Source: Gemmatimonadota bacterium | GTDB taxonomy: Bacteria; Gemmatimonadota; Gemmatimonadetes; Gemmatimonadales; GWC2-71-9 | Length of the DNA stretch: 46,627 nucleotides | NCBI GenBank assembly: GCA_003222035.1 | Contig: QHUS01000070.1 | Span: 43,574 to 90,200 of the forward strand | Direction: 5' to 3' | Shown: in pieces, positions 19,154 to 27,325 of the stretch | Position numbering within the stretch: the stretch's first letter is position 1 | How the letters are laid out: each line of letters opens with the position of its first letter | Program-made: the position numbers and the translations under genes | The notes under the pieces: generated by a model | What the model saw: the letters and a program-made list of their open reading frames with translations, nothing else | The model's database searches: none | What the model was told of the DNA's origin: nothing

Positions 19154-20608
19154 TTGTGTGCACTCGTGATCCGACTGCCCGCGCCCGAAGGCCTCAGCGG
19201 CATCGAGCGTTACGCGCTCGAACTCCTCATCGATCTCGCGCGTGTGCCACCGGTGGACGATCCCTCGGCGGACGTGGTCCGCCTGGTCGTCGCCGAGCGT
19301 GACAGCGACGCTCCCGATCTCCGAACGTGCGTCGCCCGGGATTGGTATCTCGAGCGCGGCGACGGCACCGTCTCCGTGCCGCGACCGGTGTTGCACCGGA
19401 TCGGCCGGGTGACCACGGCTGCGGCGGAGCAGGGCGCCACTGCCCGCGACCGCTACGATCGGGTGCCCTCACAGGCGAACGAGGTGGTCCAGGCCGGCCT
19501 CGCCGCCGATCCGGTCGTTTCGCGAGCCGCCACGCTCCTGCGGGCCGCGGTGATCGCGAGCGCCGGCCGCCGTCCGGTGGCGTTGTCGGTCCCCTGGCCC
19601 GACGGCAGGCGATGGGCCGCGGCGTTCACCCACGATCTGGACATTGTGGCCTACTGGCCGCTGTTCACGCTGTTGCGCATCGCCGAACTGGCGCGCAAAG
19701 GAGAGCTGCGGCGGGTCGGGCGCGTCGCGCTCGCCGCGCTAGCGGCCATCGGTCGGAACCCCGTCGGGCGCGCCGTGCGCCACCTGCTCGACGACGAGCA
19801 GGCCCACGGCATTCTCTCCACCTGGTTCGTCCTCTGCGGCACACCGACGTTCGCCTCCATGCGCGCGGGAGACCTGACGTACCGACCTGAGGCTCGAGCG
19901 GCGCGGGCCATTCTCGGCGCGCTGACCGAGCGCGGGGCGGAACTCGGCCTTCACGGAAGCTTCGAGACCGCCGACCGGGAGGAGCTCTTTGCGGTGCAGC
20001 GCGGGCGGCTCGAGCGCCAGATCGGTCGCCCCGTGCAGGGCGTGCGACAGCATTTCCTGCGCATGCGCGGCGCCGCGACCCATCGCGGCATGACAGCCGC
20101 CGGCTTCCGGTACGATTCCACATGCGGGTTTTTCGATCGCAATGGCTTTCGGCTGGGGATCGCCGACGTCGTACCACTGTGGGACCCCGCCACCGAGCGT
20201 CACATGGGGCTCGACGAGGCGCCGTTCTGCTGGATGGATCGCACGTTGAGCAAGTATGCCGGCGTCGAAGACCCGGCGGCATGGGTCGCCGACGGCGACG
20301 CGCTCGCCGAAGCGTGCCGGCAGGTGGAGGGGGTGTGGGTAGGCGTTTGGCACCCGAACCTGAGCCCGCCGCTGGGGTACCCCGGGGCGCCCGACGCCTT
20401 GCGCGCGCTGTTGCGCGGCATCACGGCACGCCGGCCGTTTCTCGCGCCCCTGCGAACGATCGTCGAGTGGCGCGCGGCCCGCCGGAGTCTGCGCATCCGG
20501 CGCGTTGCACCGGACGGCCGGGTCGACGCTCACGCCAGGGTGCCGGGGCCCCGGCCGCTCAGCCTGGAAGACCCAAGCCAGCGCGTCCTCGCGACAATCA
20601 GGGGCTGA
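19154..20608 (+). CDS. Polysaccharide deacetylase-family protein
   Basis: A 484-residue protein with a carbohydrate esterase 4-like (NodB) domain in its second half. The metal and catalytic motifs appear as AFTHDLDIV (Asp pair) and LGLHGSFETA (first His region), followed by VRQHFLRM, FRYDSTCGF and a late VGVWHPNLSPP. The first 160 residues are a separate N-terminal region seen in a group of such proteins. It probably removes N- or O-acetyl groups from a surface glycan. TTG 19154 and GTG 19166 are both possible starts, and neither has a clear Shine-Dalgarno. No signal peptide is visible, so it may act in the cytoplasm. It converges on the GT4 gene with an 11-base overlap. Confidence 0.8.
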   Translation: MCALVIRLPAPEGLSGIERYALELLIDLARVPPVDDPSADVVRLVVAERDSDAPDLRTCVARDWYLERGDGTVSVPRPVLHRIGRVTTAAAEQGATARDRYDRVPSQANEVVQAGLAADPVVSRAATLLRAAVIASAGRRPVALSVPWPDGRRWAAAFTHDLDIVAYWPLFTLLRIAELARKGELRRVGRVALAALAAIGRNPVGRAVRHLLDDEQAHGILSTWFVLCGTPTFASMRAGDLTYRPEARAARAILGALTERGAELGLHGSFETADREELFAVQRGRLERQIGRPVQGVRQHFLRMRGAATHRGMTAAGFRYDSTCGFFDRNGFRLGIADVVPLWDPATERHMGLDEAPFCWMDRTLSKYAGVEDPAAWVADGDALAEACRQVEGVWVGVWHPNLSPPLGYPGAPDALRALLRGITARRPFLAPLRTIVEWRAARRSLRIRRVAPDGRVDAHARVPGPRPLSLEDPSQRVLATIRG

Positions 20609-21788
20609 GCGCCGCAATCTCGGAATAGACGGCTTCCCATTTCGCCGTGATCACATCCCAGCTGAAATGGGTCCGCAGTCGCTCGCGTCCGCCCTCCGCC
20701 AGCCGCTGCGCGTACGCCGGATCGCGCGCCACCCGCTCGATGGCCTGCGCCAGCGCCCGCGGATCAGCCGGCGGAACGAGCAGGCCGGACACGCCGTCCT
20801 CGATGATGTCGGGGATGCCGCCGACGCGGCTCGCGATCGCCGGGATGCCGTAACTCATCGCATCGAGCAGCGCGACACCCAGTCCCTCCGTATCGCCGCG
20901 GGCGTCGATGATGGATGGCAGCACCAGGACGTCGGAGGTCAGAAAGGCCTGCTGCAGCTCGGCGTCGGGAACCTTGTTCCGGAAGTCGACGTCGACGTTG
21001 CGGTCGCGGGCGAGCGCCTCCAGCCGGTCCCGCTCAGGTCCGATCCCGATCGCGACGATGCGGGTGTCTACCCGTCCGCGCAACAGGCCGGCGGCCTCGA
21101 TGAGGTACGCCAGCCCCTTCAATTCAACGAGCCGGCCGATGAACAGGATCGTGCGTTTGCCATCACCCGTCGCGACCGCGCGCGGCGCCGCGCGACCCGA
21201 AAACGGGGTCGTGTAGGGAATCACCGTGACCGGCACATCGACCAGCTCCCGGATCTCCCGCGCGGTCTCGGTCGAGATCGCGACCACGCGATCGGCACGG
21301 CGGCACGCCCAGCGCACGAACCCTTTGAGAAACGGCAGCGAGCGTTTCACCCAGCGCAGCTCGATGCCGTAGAACGTCAGGACGACGGCGGCGCGGCGGG
21401 CCGTTCTCGCCGCCCAACCCCACAGCGCCAGCGGCACGGGCCAGTGGACGTGGATCACGTCATAGCGCTCGCGGCGGCATAGCCGCCAGACCGCGAACAT
21501 GCCGGCCAGGACGAACGGCGCCGGCATCAGGCGGTAGAGCAGGGAGCGGCGCATCCGGTCGGCCGCCGACTCGTCGTGGGTGAGCGCCTCCCACCGGGCG
21601 AAAAAGTAGCGGAACCGGTGCACCGGAATGCCGGCAAACAAGTGGTCGCCGGAGCCGTGATAGGATGGCGCGAAGACCTGTGCATCATGCCCCGCCGCGC
21701 GTTGCCGTTTGATCAGCTCGACCAGCCACGGCGCGATGATGTCGCGCTCATCGCGCGGAAACGCGGTCACCAAATGCAGGATGCGCAT
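20598..21788 (-). CDS. GT4 glycosyltransferase
   Basis: A 396-residue GT-B fold retaining glycosyltransferase. The N-terminal domain begins MRILHLVTAFPRDERDIIAPWL and includes YDVIHVHWPVPLALWG. The C-terminal donor domain has ILFIGRLVELKG, the segment DVLVLPSI and the nucleotide-sugar motif EGLGVALLDAMSYGIPAIAS with the E-x7-E pattern expected for GT4. The ATG at 21788 (GAGG four bases upstream on this strand) is chosen. Open frame further upstream only mirrors the methyltransferase on the other strand. Activated donor and acceptor are unknown; its neighbours suggest cell-surface or capsular glycan assembly. Confidence 0.9.
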   Translation of the reverse strand: MRILHLVTAFPRDERDIIAPWLVELIKRQRAAGHDAQVFAPSYHGSGDHLFAGIPVHRFRYFFARWEALTHDESAADRMRRSLLYRLMPAPFVLAGMFAVWRLCRRERYDVIHVHWPVPLALWGWAARTARRAAVVLTFYGIELRWVKRSLPFLKGFVRWACRRADRVVAISTETAREIRELVDVPVTVIPYTTPFSGRAAPRAVATGDGKRTILFIGRLVELKGLAYLIEAAGLLRGRVDTRIVAIGIGPERDRLEALARDRNVDVDFRNKVPDAELQQAFLTSDVLVLPSIIDARGDTEGLGVALLDAMSYGIPAIASRVGGIPDIIEDGVSGLLVPPADPRALAQAIERVARDPAYAQRLAEGGRERLRTHFSWDVITAKWEAVYSEIAALSP

Positions 21789-21795
21789 CGCCTCG

Positions 21796-21809
21796 AAGAT
21801 AATTATCTT
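21796..21809. promoter_or_regulatory. Perfect 14-bp palindrome between divergent genes
   Basis: AAGATAATTATCTT is self-complementary over 14 bases. It lies 8 bases upstream of the GT4 ATG and 57 bases before the methyltransferase ATG, in an otherwise GC-rich gap. It could be a dimeric repressor site, or overlapping -10 elements for both directions. Confidence 0.45.
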
Positions 21810-21866
21810 TGACGTTCGTTCCGATCCCACGTCGCGCACCGGGAGTTTCCATGGGGCGAGGAGCGC

Positions 21867-22397
21867 ATGCGGTATCGGGTCGCGCACAGGCTCGCCCAGA
21901 CCCGGCCGGGCCACGCCGTGCTCGACATCGGCGGGCGCGAAGGGGACATCCGCAAGTTCCTGCCCCAGGGCATCAAGTATCAGGGGCTCGACATCGCGCC
22001 CGAGTTCGCCGGTCCCGACGTGCTGATTCACGACATCACGAAGGGCTTGCCGTTCCCCGACGCGTCGTTCGACCGCGCCTTCATGATCGAGGTGCTCGAG
22101 CACACGCCCACGGCGTTTCAGACGGCGGGCGAGGTGTTTCGCGTGCTCAAACCCGGCGGCGTGTGGGTCGTCTCCGTTCCGAACCCGTATCACTTCAAAG
22201 AGATCATCTGGAATCTGTTCGGCGTCGCCGACAAGTGGGGGCACGTCTACAGCTGGACGAAGCAGACGATGACGCGCCTCGGAGAGATGAACGGATTCCG
22301 GCTCGCCGACTACGCCGGGACCTATTTCTACCCGCCGATTCCGGCTCCGTGGTGGCTGCTGGCACGATCCATTGCCTACAAGTTCGTGAAGGATTGA
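21867..22397 (+). CDS. Class I SAM-dependent methyltransferase
   Basis: A 176-residue Rossmann-fold methyltransferase. The SAM-binding motif is AVLDIGGREGDIRKF, followed by YQGLDIAPEF, a post-I acidic residue, FDRAFMIEVLEHTP (motif IV/EVLEH type), and VFRVLKPGGVWVVSVPNP (motif VI). The ATG at 21867 has GAGGAG just upstream. In-frame codons reach back to a stop at 21810 without another ATG, GTG or TTG. Proteins of this type methylate sugars, lipids or quinones. Here the glycan genes suggest a sugar substrate. Its TGA overlaps the next TTG (TTGA). Confidence 0.85.
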   Translation: MRYRVAHRLAQTRPGHAVLDIGGREGDIRKFLPQGIKYQGLDIAPEFAGPDVLIHDITKGLPFPDASFDRAFMIEVLEHTPTAFQTAGEVFRVLKPGGVWVVSVPNPYHFKEIIWNLFGVADKWGHVYSWTKQTMTRLGEMNGFRLADYAGTYFYPPIPAPWWLLARSIAYKFVKD

Positions 22398-23311
22398 GCA
22401 CGGGGAGTGGGTGGCTCCGGGCGGGCAAAGTCGTCGCCACGATCCTCGTGCTGGCCCTGGTCGCGCGCTCGCTCGAGCGCAACTGGGTCGCCTTTCAATC
22501 AGTTCAGGTCGCACTCGATGCCAAGATCGGGTGGCTCGCGGCGTCGGTCGCCGTCGTGTTTCTCACGTACGCTATTCAAATCGAATCGTGGCGGCGCATG
22601 CTGCGGGGCTGGGAGCAACGCCTGCCGTACGGACAGGCCGCGCGGGCTTGGGCGCTCGCGAACTTGGGGCGCTACCTCCCGGGAAAGGTCTGGAGTGTCG
22701 CCGGACTGGTCGTGCTGGCGGAGCGAGCCGGCGTGCGCCGCAGCGCCGCGGCCGTGTCCGCGTTTGCCATGCAGGCGGTGATTGTGGGAACGGGCGTCGT
22801 GCTGGTCGCTGCAGCGACGCCGCACGCTGCCTCGCCCGTGCTGTTGAGAGGAGCCGTGATCACCGCGGTGGCGCTCATTGGCGTACTGGCGTGGCGTCGT
22901 ACCGCACGGTGGCTCGGGGCGCTGGCCGACTCGGACCTGCCCCTGCCGCCGCTGCCCGCCTCGGCGATCGTTCTTTCGAGCAGCCTCATGCTGTTGTCCT
23001 GGGCTACGTTCGGCGTGTCGTTCTGGATGCTCATACGCGGCTTGATCTCCACGGCGACCGTACCGCTGCCCGCCGCCATGGGCATGTTCGCGCTCGGCTA
23101 CGTCATGGGGCTCGTCGCCGTCATCGCGCCCGGCGGACTCGGTGTGCGCGACCTCGCGCTCGTCGGGTTGCTCACGCCATTTCTCGGCAGCGGGGGCGCG
23201 CTGGCCGTGAGTCTCGCGTCACGCGTGCAGCTGACGCTCACTGAGGCCGGCGCGGCGGCCGCCGGCCTGCTCGTGAAGCCGGCAGGGAAGGAGGAGCGAA
23301 CTGACCGTTAA
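22394..23311 (+). CDS. YbhN/UPF0104-type multi-pass membrane protein
   Basis: A 305-residue protein of the lysylphosphatidylglycerol synthetase transmembrane (LPG_synthase_TM/YbhN) family, with about eight hydrophobic helices. Recognisable segments are AWALANLGRYLPGKVWSVAG, the family's conserved region, and a late APGGLGVRDLALVGLL. Family members have been discussed as lipid or polyprenyl-linked substrate translocators. TTG at 22394 overlaps the methyltransferase stop (TTGA) and is the only reasonable start. Its own stop (23309-23311) overlaps the start of the YfhO gene. It is placed to move a lipid-linked sugar for that enzyme, but this is inference. Confidence 0.83.
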   Translation: MSTGSGWLRAGKVVATILVLALVARSLERNWVAFQSVQVALDAKIGWLAASVAVVFLTYAIQIESWRRMLRGWEQRLPYGQAARAWALANLGRYLPGKVWSVAGLVVLAERAGVRRSAAAVSAFAMQAVIVGTGVVLVAAATPHAASPVLLRGAVITAVALIGVLAWRRTARWLGALADSDLPLPPLPASAIVLSSSLMLLSWATFGVSFWMLIRGLISTATVPLPAAMGMFALGYVMGLVAVIAPGGLGVRDLALVGLLTPFLGSGGALAVSLASRVQLTLTEAGAAAAGLLVKPAGKEERTDR

Positions 23312-25688
23312 CCAGACGCAACCAACGCCGCCGGCGCAACAGGTATACGAGCCACGGTATCCGACGCTCGCAGCCTGCGGCCTCATGATCCTGTTCGTCG
23401 CGATCCTCGCGTTCCCGATGCTTCAGGGACGCTGGTTGGCGGCCCCGATGAGCGATCAGTACGCCAGTGCATACGCGGTACATGAATGGCAAGCGGAGCA
23501 GTGGCGCGCGTCGGGACACCTGCCGCTCTGGAACCCGATGATCATGGGCGGCCTGCCGTACATCGCGCCGGTGACGCACGGCGACGTGCTGTATCCGACG
23601 TCGTTCCTGCGGTGGTTTCTTTCGGCCGACAAGGTCACCGATCTGGGATTCGTCCTGCACTACATCCTCGCCGGCCTATTCACATTCCTGTTCCTGCGCC
23701 GGTTGCAGATCTCGTGGGTCGGCTCGGTGGTGGGGGGCCTCGCCTACCAGCTGTCCGGCATCATCATCTCGTACGCCAGGCCGGGCCACGACGGGAAGCT
23801 GTTCGTCTCGACGATGCTGCCACTCGCGTGCCTGGCGTTGCTGGCGGCGCTGCGAGACAAGCGGGCGTGGGGCTATCCGCTCCTCGCGGTCGCGGTCGCG
23901 TTGTGCCTGCTGAGCCCGCACGTGCAGACGACGTATTATCTCCTCATCGCGACGGCCCTGTTCGCGCTGTACCTGACCTTTGGCGAGCAAGCCTCCGAGC
24001 GGCTCGCCCCACGCCTGGGACGGCTCGGCATCGTGCTCGCTGCCGTCATCGCCGGGTTCGGCGTGGCGATGCCGCAAATCCTGCCATTTGTCGAGTACAT
24101 CCCCCATTCTCCCCGCGCGGTCGCCTACTCCGGGGCGTTCGAGAATGCGGCATCCTACGGCGTTCCGTGGGACCACGTGCCGGGATTTCTGATCGCGGGA
24201 TTTACCGGGGAATCGGAGACGTACTGGGGCTCGAATCCGCTGAAGCTGCACTCGGAGTACCTCGGGCTGCCGGTGATCGCGCTCGCGATCCTGGGACTCT
24301 CCCGCGGCGCCTCGCCGGAACGCCGGCGTCTGCTGTGGTGGATGGGTGGGATCTGCGTCCTGTTCCTGCTGATCGCGCTCGGCCAGGCGACACCATTCTA
24401 CAAGCTCTGGTGGAGTGTCATGCCGTACGTGCGCAAGACGCGCGCCCCTGGCATGGTGTTCTTCGTCGTGTCGTTCTGTACGGCGCTGTTCGCGGCGTTC
24501 GGCGCGGAGCGGCTGGAGCGACGAGACGGGGCGACGCATGTCCGCGTCTGGCTCATCGCGGCCGGTGTCATCGCCCTTCTGGGGATCTCCGGGGCTTTCG
24601 GCCATCTCGCCGAGGCCATGGCCGCCCCCGAACGGGTCCAGCAGGCACAGGCGCTCGGGCCGACCATTCGGGTCTCGACCGTGGTCGGGGCCATCGCGCT
24701 GTTCGCCATCGCGCTGCTCGCCTCCGCCTACCACCGGGGCAGCGCGACTCTGCGCGTATTCGCGCTCGGCCTCCCGCTGCTGGTCGGGGCGGATCTGTGG
24801 CGCGACGGCCGCCGGTTCTGGTTGTACTCCGGTCCGCCGAACGAGACGCTCTATCGCGAGGATGCCATCGTCACGCGGTTGCGGGGAGAGCCGAAGCCGT
24901 TTCGCGTCCTGGACCTCAATGTCTATCCCGAGAACGTGCTCATGGCCCACGGGATCCAGCAGGTTCTGGGATATCAGGGGAACGAGCTCCGCTACTACGA
25001 CGAGCTGCTCGGCGGCCGCCCGGGCACACAGAACGGCGGGCGCTATCTCCTCACGTCGACGAAGCTCTGGGATCTGCTAGCGGTGCGGTTCCTGCTAATC
25101 TCTGACACCGTGCGAGTCCCCGGCTACCACAAGGTGCTCGGCCCGGTCGAGACCGCCGCCGGAAGTCGCGGCTACGTATATGAGGCCGATACGGCGCCGC
25201 CCTACGCCCGCGTCGTCCCCGCGGCCCTGAAGCTCGAGGATGATTCGCTCGTTCCGCCGACGCTGGCCGATCCGCGCATGACCGGATATGACCGGGTCGT
25301 CTTACTTCCCCCGCGCGCGCCGGTCAATCCCCCGCCGCTGAGAAGCTTGCCGGCGCCCTCGGCATCGCGGGCGCGCGTCACGGCGTGGGATGCGGGGAAG
25401 ATAACAGTCGAACTCGAGCCGCCGGCCCATGACTCGAGCTACGTGCTCATCGCCGAGAACTGGTATCTCGATTGGCGAGTGACGGTGGACGGCAAACCTG
25501 GCCGGGTTCTCCGTGGAGACCACGCGCTCCTCACGATTCCGGTCGCGCCGGGCGCGCGCCGGCTCGAGCTGCGCTACGACTCGCGCTCGTTCGCGCGGGG
25601 GAAGAGGATCGCGTTGGTGACGCTGCTACTCGTGATCGCGAGCTTTATTGTGCCGCCGGCCTGGCAGCGGGTTCGTCCGCGTGCCTGA
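23301..25688 (+). CDS. YfhO-family membrane protein (GT-C-like), apparent CTG start
   Basis: A 795-residue protein with about 13 membrane helices in its first two thirds and a large extracytoplasmic C-terminal beta domain, as in the YfhO family. In Firmicutes these transfer sugars from undecaprenyl phosphate onto envelope polymers. The luminal loop segment MSDQYASAYAVHEWQAEQWRASG with SGHLPLWNP is family-typical. The only in-frame start between the stop at 23274 and the first ATG (23385, inside a helix) is CTG at 23301, preceded by GGAAGGAGGAG with ideal spacing. The first residues then read L/M-TVNQTQPTPP. It overlaps the YbhN gene by 11 bases and the DPM1 gene by 8. The three genes are probably translationally coupled. 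Confidence 0.87.
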   Translation: MTVNQTQPTPPAQQVYEPRYPTLAACGLMILFVAILAFPMLQGRWLAAPMSDQYASAYAVHEWQAEQWRASGHLPLWNPMIMGGLPYIAPVTHGDVLYPTSFLRWFLSADKVTDLGFVLHYILAGLFTFLFLRRLQISWVGSVVGGLAYQLSGIIISYARPGHDGKLFVSTMLPLACLALLAALRDKRAWGYPLLAVAVALCLLSPHVQTTYYLLIATALFALYLTFGEQASERLAPRLGRLGIVLAAVIAGFGVAMPQILPFVEYIPHSPRAVAYSGAFENAASYGVPWDHVPGFLIAGFTGESETYWGSNPLKLHSEYLGLPVIALAILGLSRGASPERRRLLWWMGGICVLFLLIALGQATPFYKLWWSVMPYVRKTRAPGMVFFVVSFCTALFAAFGAERLERRDGATHVRVWLIAAGVIALLGISGAFGHLAEAMAAPERVQQAQALGPTIRVSTVVGAIALFAIALLASAYHRGSATLRVFALGLPLLVGADLWRDGRRFWLYSGPPNETLYREDAIVTRLRGEPKPFRVLDLNVYPENVLMAHGIQQVLGYQGNELRYYDELLGGRPGTQNGGRYLLTSTKLWDLLAVRFLLISDTVRVPGYHKVLGPVETAAGSRGYVYEADTAPPYARVVPAALKLEDDSLVPPTLADPRMTGYDRVVLLPPRAPVNPPPLRSLPAPSASRARVTAWDAGKITVELEPPAHDSSYVLIAENWYLDWRVTVDGKPGRVLRGDHALLTIPVAPGARRLELRYDSRSFARGKRIALVTLLLVIASFIVPPAWQRVRPRA

Positions 25689-26403
25689 ACGCGCTCTGGT
25701 CGTCATCCCCACCTACAACGAGGTGGAGAATGTGCCCGGCCTCGTGCCTCAGGTACTCGCCCAGGATCCTCGCCTGGAGGTCTTGGTGGTGGACGACGGT
25801 TCTCCGGACGGCACGGGCCGGCTGGCCGAAGCCCTGGCCGCGAAACAGCCCCGGGTGCACGTTCTGCACCGGGAAGGGAAGCTCGGCCTCGGCACGGCCT
25901 ATCTCACGGGGTTCCGCTGGGCCCTGGAGCGGGGGTACGACTACGTGTTCGAGATGGACGCGGACCATTCCCACGATCCGGGGCACTTAAAGGACTTTCT
26001 CAAGGCCGTGGAACAGGCCGACCTCGTGCTCGGCTCGCGCTACCTCGAGGGGAAGGTGACGGTCGTCAACTGGTCCATGGGGCGCCTGTTGTTATCATAT
26101 TGTGCGAACATTTACGCCCGCTGGATCACGGGCCTCCACATCTGGGACCTGACAGGGGGCTTCAAGTGCTTTCGCAGGCATGTGCTCGAGGCGATCGATC
26201 TGTCCCGGGTCCGCTCTAACGGGTATGCGTTCCAAATCGAAATGAGCGTGAGGGCATGGCGCAAAGGGTTCAAGCTGAAGGAAATCCCGATCGTGTTCGT
26301 CGACCGAACCGAGGGCCAAAGCAAGATGAATCGGGCGATCGTCCGGGAAGCAGTATGGATCGTCCCGCGGCTCAGACTGATGCGCTGGTTCGGCCGCATC
26401 TAG
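25681..26403 (+). CDS. DPM1-like polyprenol monophosphomannose synthase (GT2)
   Basis: A soluble, 240-residue GT2 enzyme of the dolichol-phosphate mannose synthase type, without membrane helices. Motifs are VVIPTYNEVENVP, VVDDGSPDGTG, EMDADHSHDP with the DxD motif, YCANIYARWITGLHIWDLTGGFK and RTEGQSKMNRAIV. It should load a sugar (often mannose) onto a polyprenyl phosphate. GTG at 25681 overlaps the YfhO stop by 8 bases. Its stop lies 46 bases into dapF. Together with YfhO and YbhN it gives donor maker, candidate translocator and transferase in one overlapping unit. Confidence 0.9.
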   Translation: MPERALVVIPTYNEVENVPGLVPQVLAQDPRLEVLVVDDGSPDGTGRLAEALAAKQPRVHVLHREGKLGLGTAYLTGFRWALERGYDYVFEMDADHSHDPGHLKDFLKAVEQADLVLGSRYLEGKVTVVNWSMGRLLLSYCANIYARWITGLHIWDLTGGFKCFRRHVLEAIDLSRVRSNGYAFQIEMSVRAWRKGFKLKEIPIVFVDRTEGQSKMNRAIVREAVWIVPRLRLMRWFGRI

Positions 26404-27251
26404 TCGGGACGACGATCTACAAGATGACGGGGTCGGGCAACGACTTCGTCATGGTCGACGCGCGTCACACGACGCCCGCCGATTGGTCGGTCGCGGACAT
26501 CCGGGCGGTGTGCGCACGGGGCACGGGCATCGGGGCCGACGGCCTCGTCTTCATTGGACCCGGGTCACGCCCCGAGGCCGTGCGCATGATTTACTTCAAT
26601 TCGGATGGCTCGCGCGCGGCGATGTGCGGCAACGCGGCGCTGTGCAGCACACGCCTGGCGGCCCGCTTGGGCCTGGCGCCGTCCCAACGCATGACACTCG
26701 AGACCGATGCAGCGACGTACGAGAGCCGCTGCGCGCCCTCGTCGGACGGGGAGGGTGCGGAGCTCCACCTCGCGCCAGTGCAGGCCCCGACATCCGTGCC
26801 AGGCCTTACGACGGCAGCCGGCGAGCGCAAGGCGGTCCTCGGCCTCGTTGGAGTGCCGCACCTGGTGATACTCGTGGACGATGTGGACGGCGTGGACGTT
26901 CTAGGCCGCGGGCGCGCGCTGCGATCGGATCCGGCACTGGGGCCCGCCGGCGCGAACGTCAACTTCATCTCGCCGGGTGGAGGGGGCGAGGGGGGGGGCG
27001 GACGCGCGTCCGAGTGGCGGATGCGCACCTACGAGCGAGGCGTAGAAGATGAGACCCTCGCGTGCGGGACCGGTGCGGTGGCCGCGGCGTGCGCCGTGGC
27101 TGGCTGGGGTCTGGCAGAGCCCCCATTGACCTTCTGGACCAGGTCCGGGCGGAGGCTCGAGGTCCGAGCCCGGAGGTCTGCGGACGGCTCGTACGACGAC
27201 GTCTGGCTCGGGGGGGAAGCGAGGGTGGTGGTGAGGGGTGTGATTAACTAG
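26355..27251 (+). CDS. dapF: Diaminopimelate epimerase
   Basis: DapF converts LL- to meso-diaminopimelate for peptidoglycan and lysine. The 298-residue protein has the TIYKMTGSGNDFV opening, the first catalytic Cys in AAMCGNAAL and the second in ACGTGAVAA. The ATG at 26355 lies inside the upstream GT2 gene (49-base overlap). The next in-frame ATG (26424) is inside the conserved opening, so the early start is favoured. A glycine-rich insert (PGGGGEGGGGRA), coded by G5 and G9 runs (26982-26998), precedes the second Cys motif. The reading frame stays intact across it. It has no promoter of its own and depends on the glycan operon. Confidence 0.95.
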   Translation: MDRPAAQTDALVRPHLVGTTIYKMTGSGNDFVMVDARHTTPADWSVADIRAVCARGTGIGADGLVFIGPGSRPEAVRMIYFNSDGSRAAMCGNAALCSTRLAARLGLAPSQRMTLETDAATYESRCAPSSDGEGAELHLAPVQAPTSVPGLTTAAGERKAVLGLVGVPHLVILVDDVDGVDVLGRGRALRSDPALGPAGANVNFISPGGGGEGGGGRASEWRMRTYERGVEDETLACGTGAVAAACAVAGWGLAEPPLTFWTRSGRRLEVRARRSADGSYDDVWLGGEARVVVRGVIN

Positions 27252-27325
27252 GCCGCTTCTCCACATTCCAACCGCTCGCAACTTAACATAACATATCTTA
27301 TACGAAGTAGCTGGCTACGCCAGGC

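Noticed and set aside
18077..19396. 439-residue acyltransferase frame
   Set aside because: The extra N-terminal 112 residues pass through the G-run repeat and into the divergent deacetylase. ATG 19060 fits the family.
20598..22514. 638-residue GT4 frame extending through the methyltransferase
   Set aside because: Residues before the ATG at 21788 mirror the plus-strand methyltransferase. GT4 proteins begin at MRILHLV.
27252..27325. AT-rich 74-base gap between convergent dapF and the TPR gene
   Set aside because: Only a short GTAGC-TG-GCTAC repeat is visible. It is too weak to call a terminator, and no gene is present.
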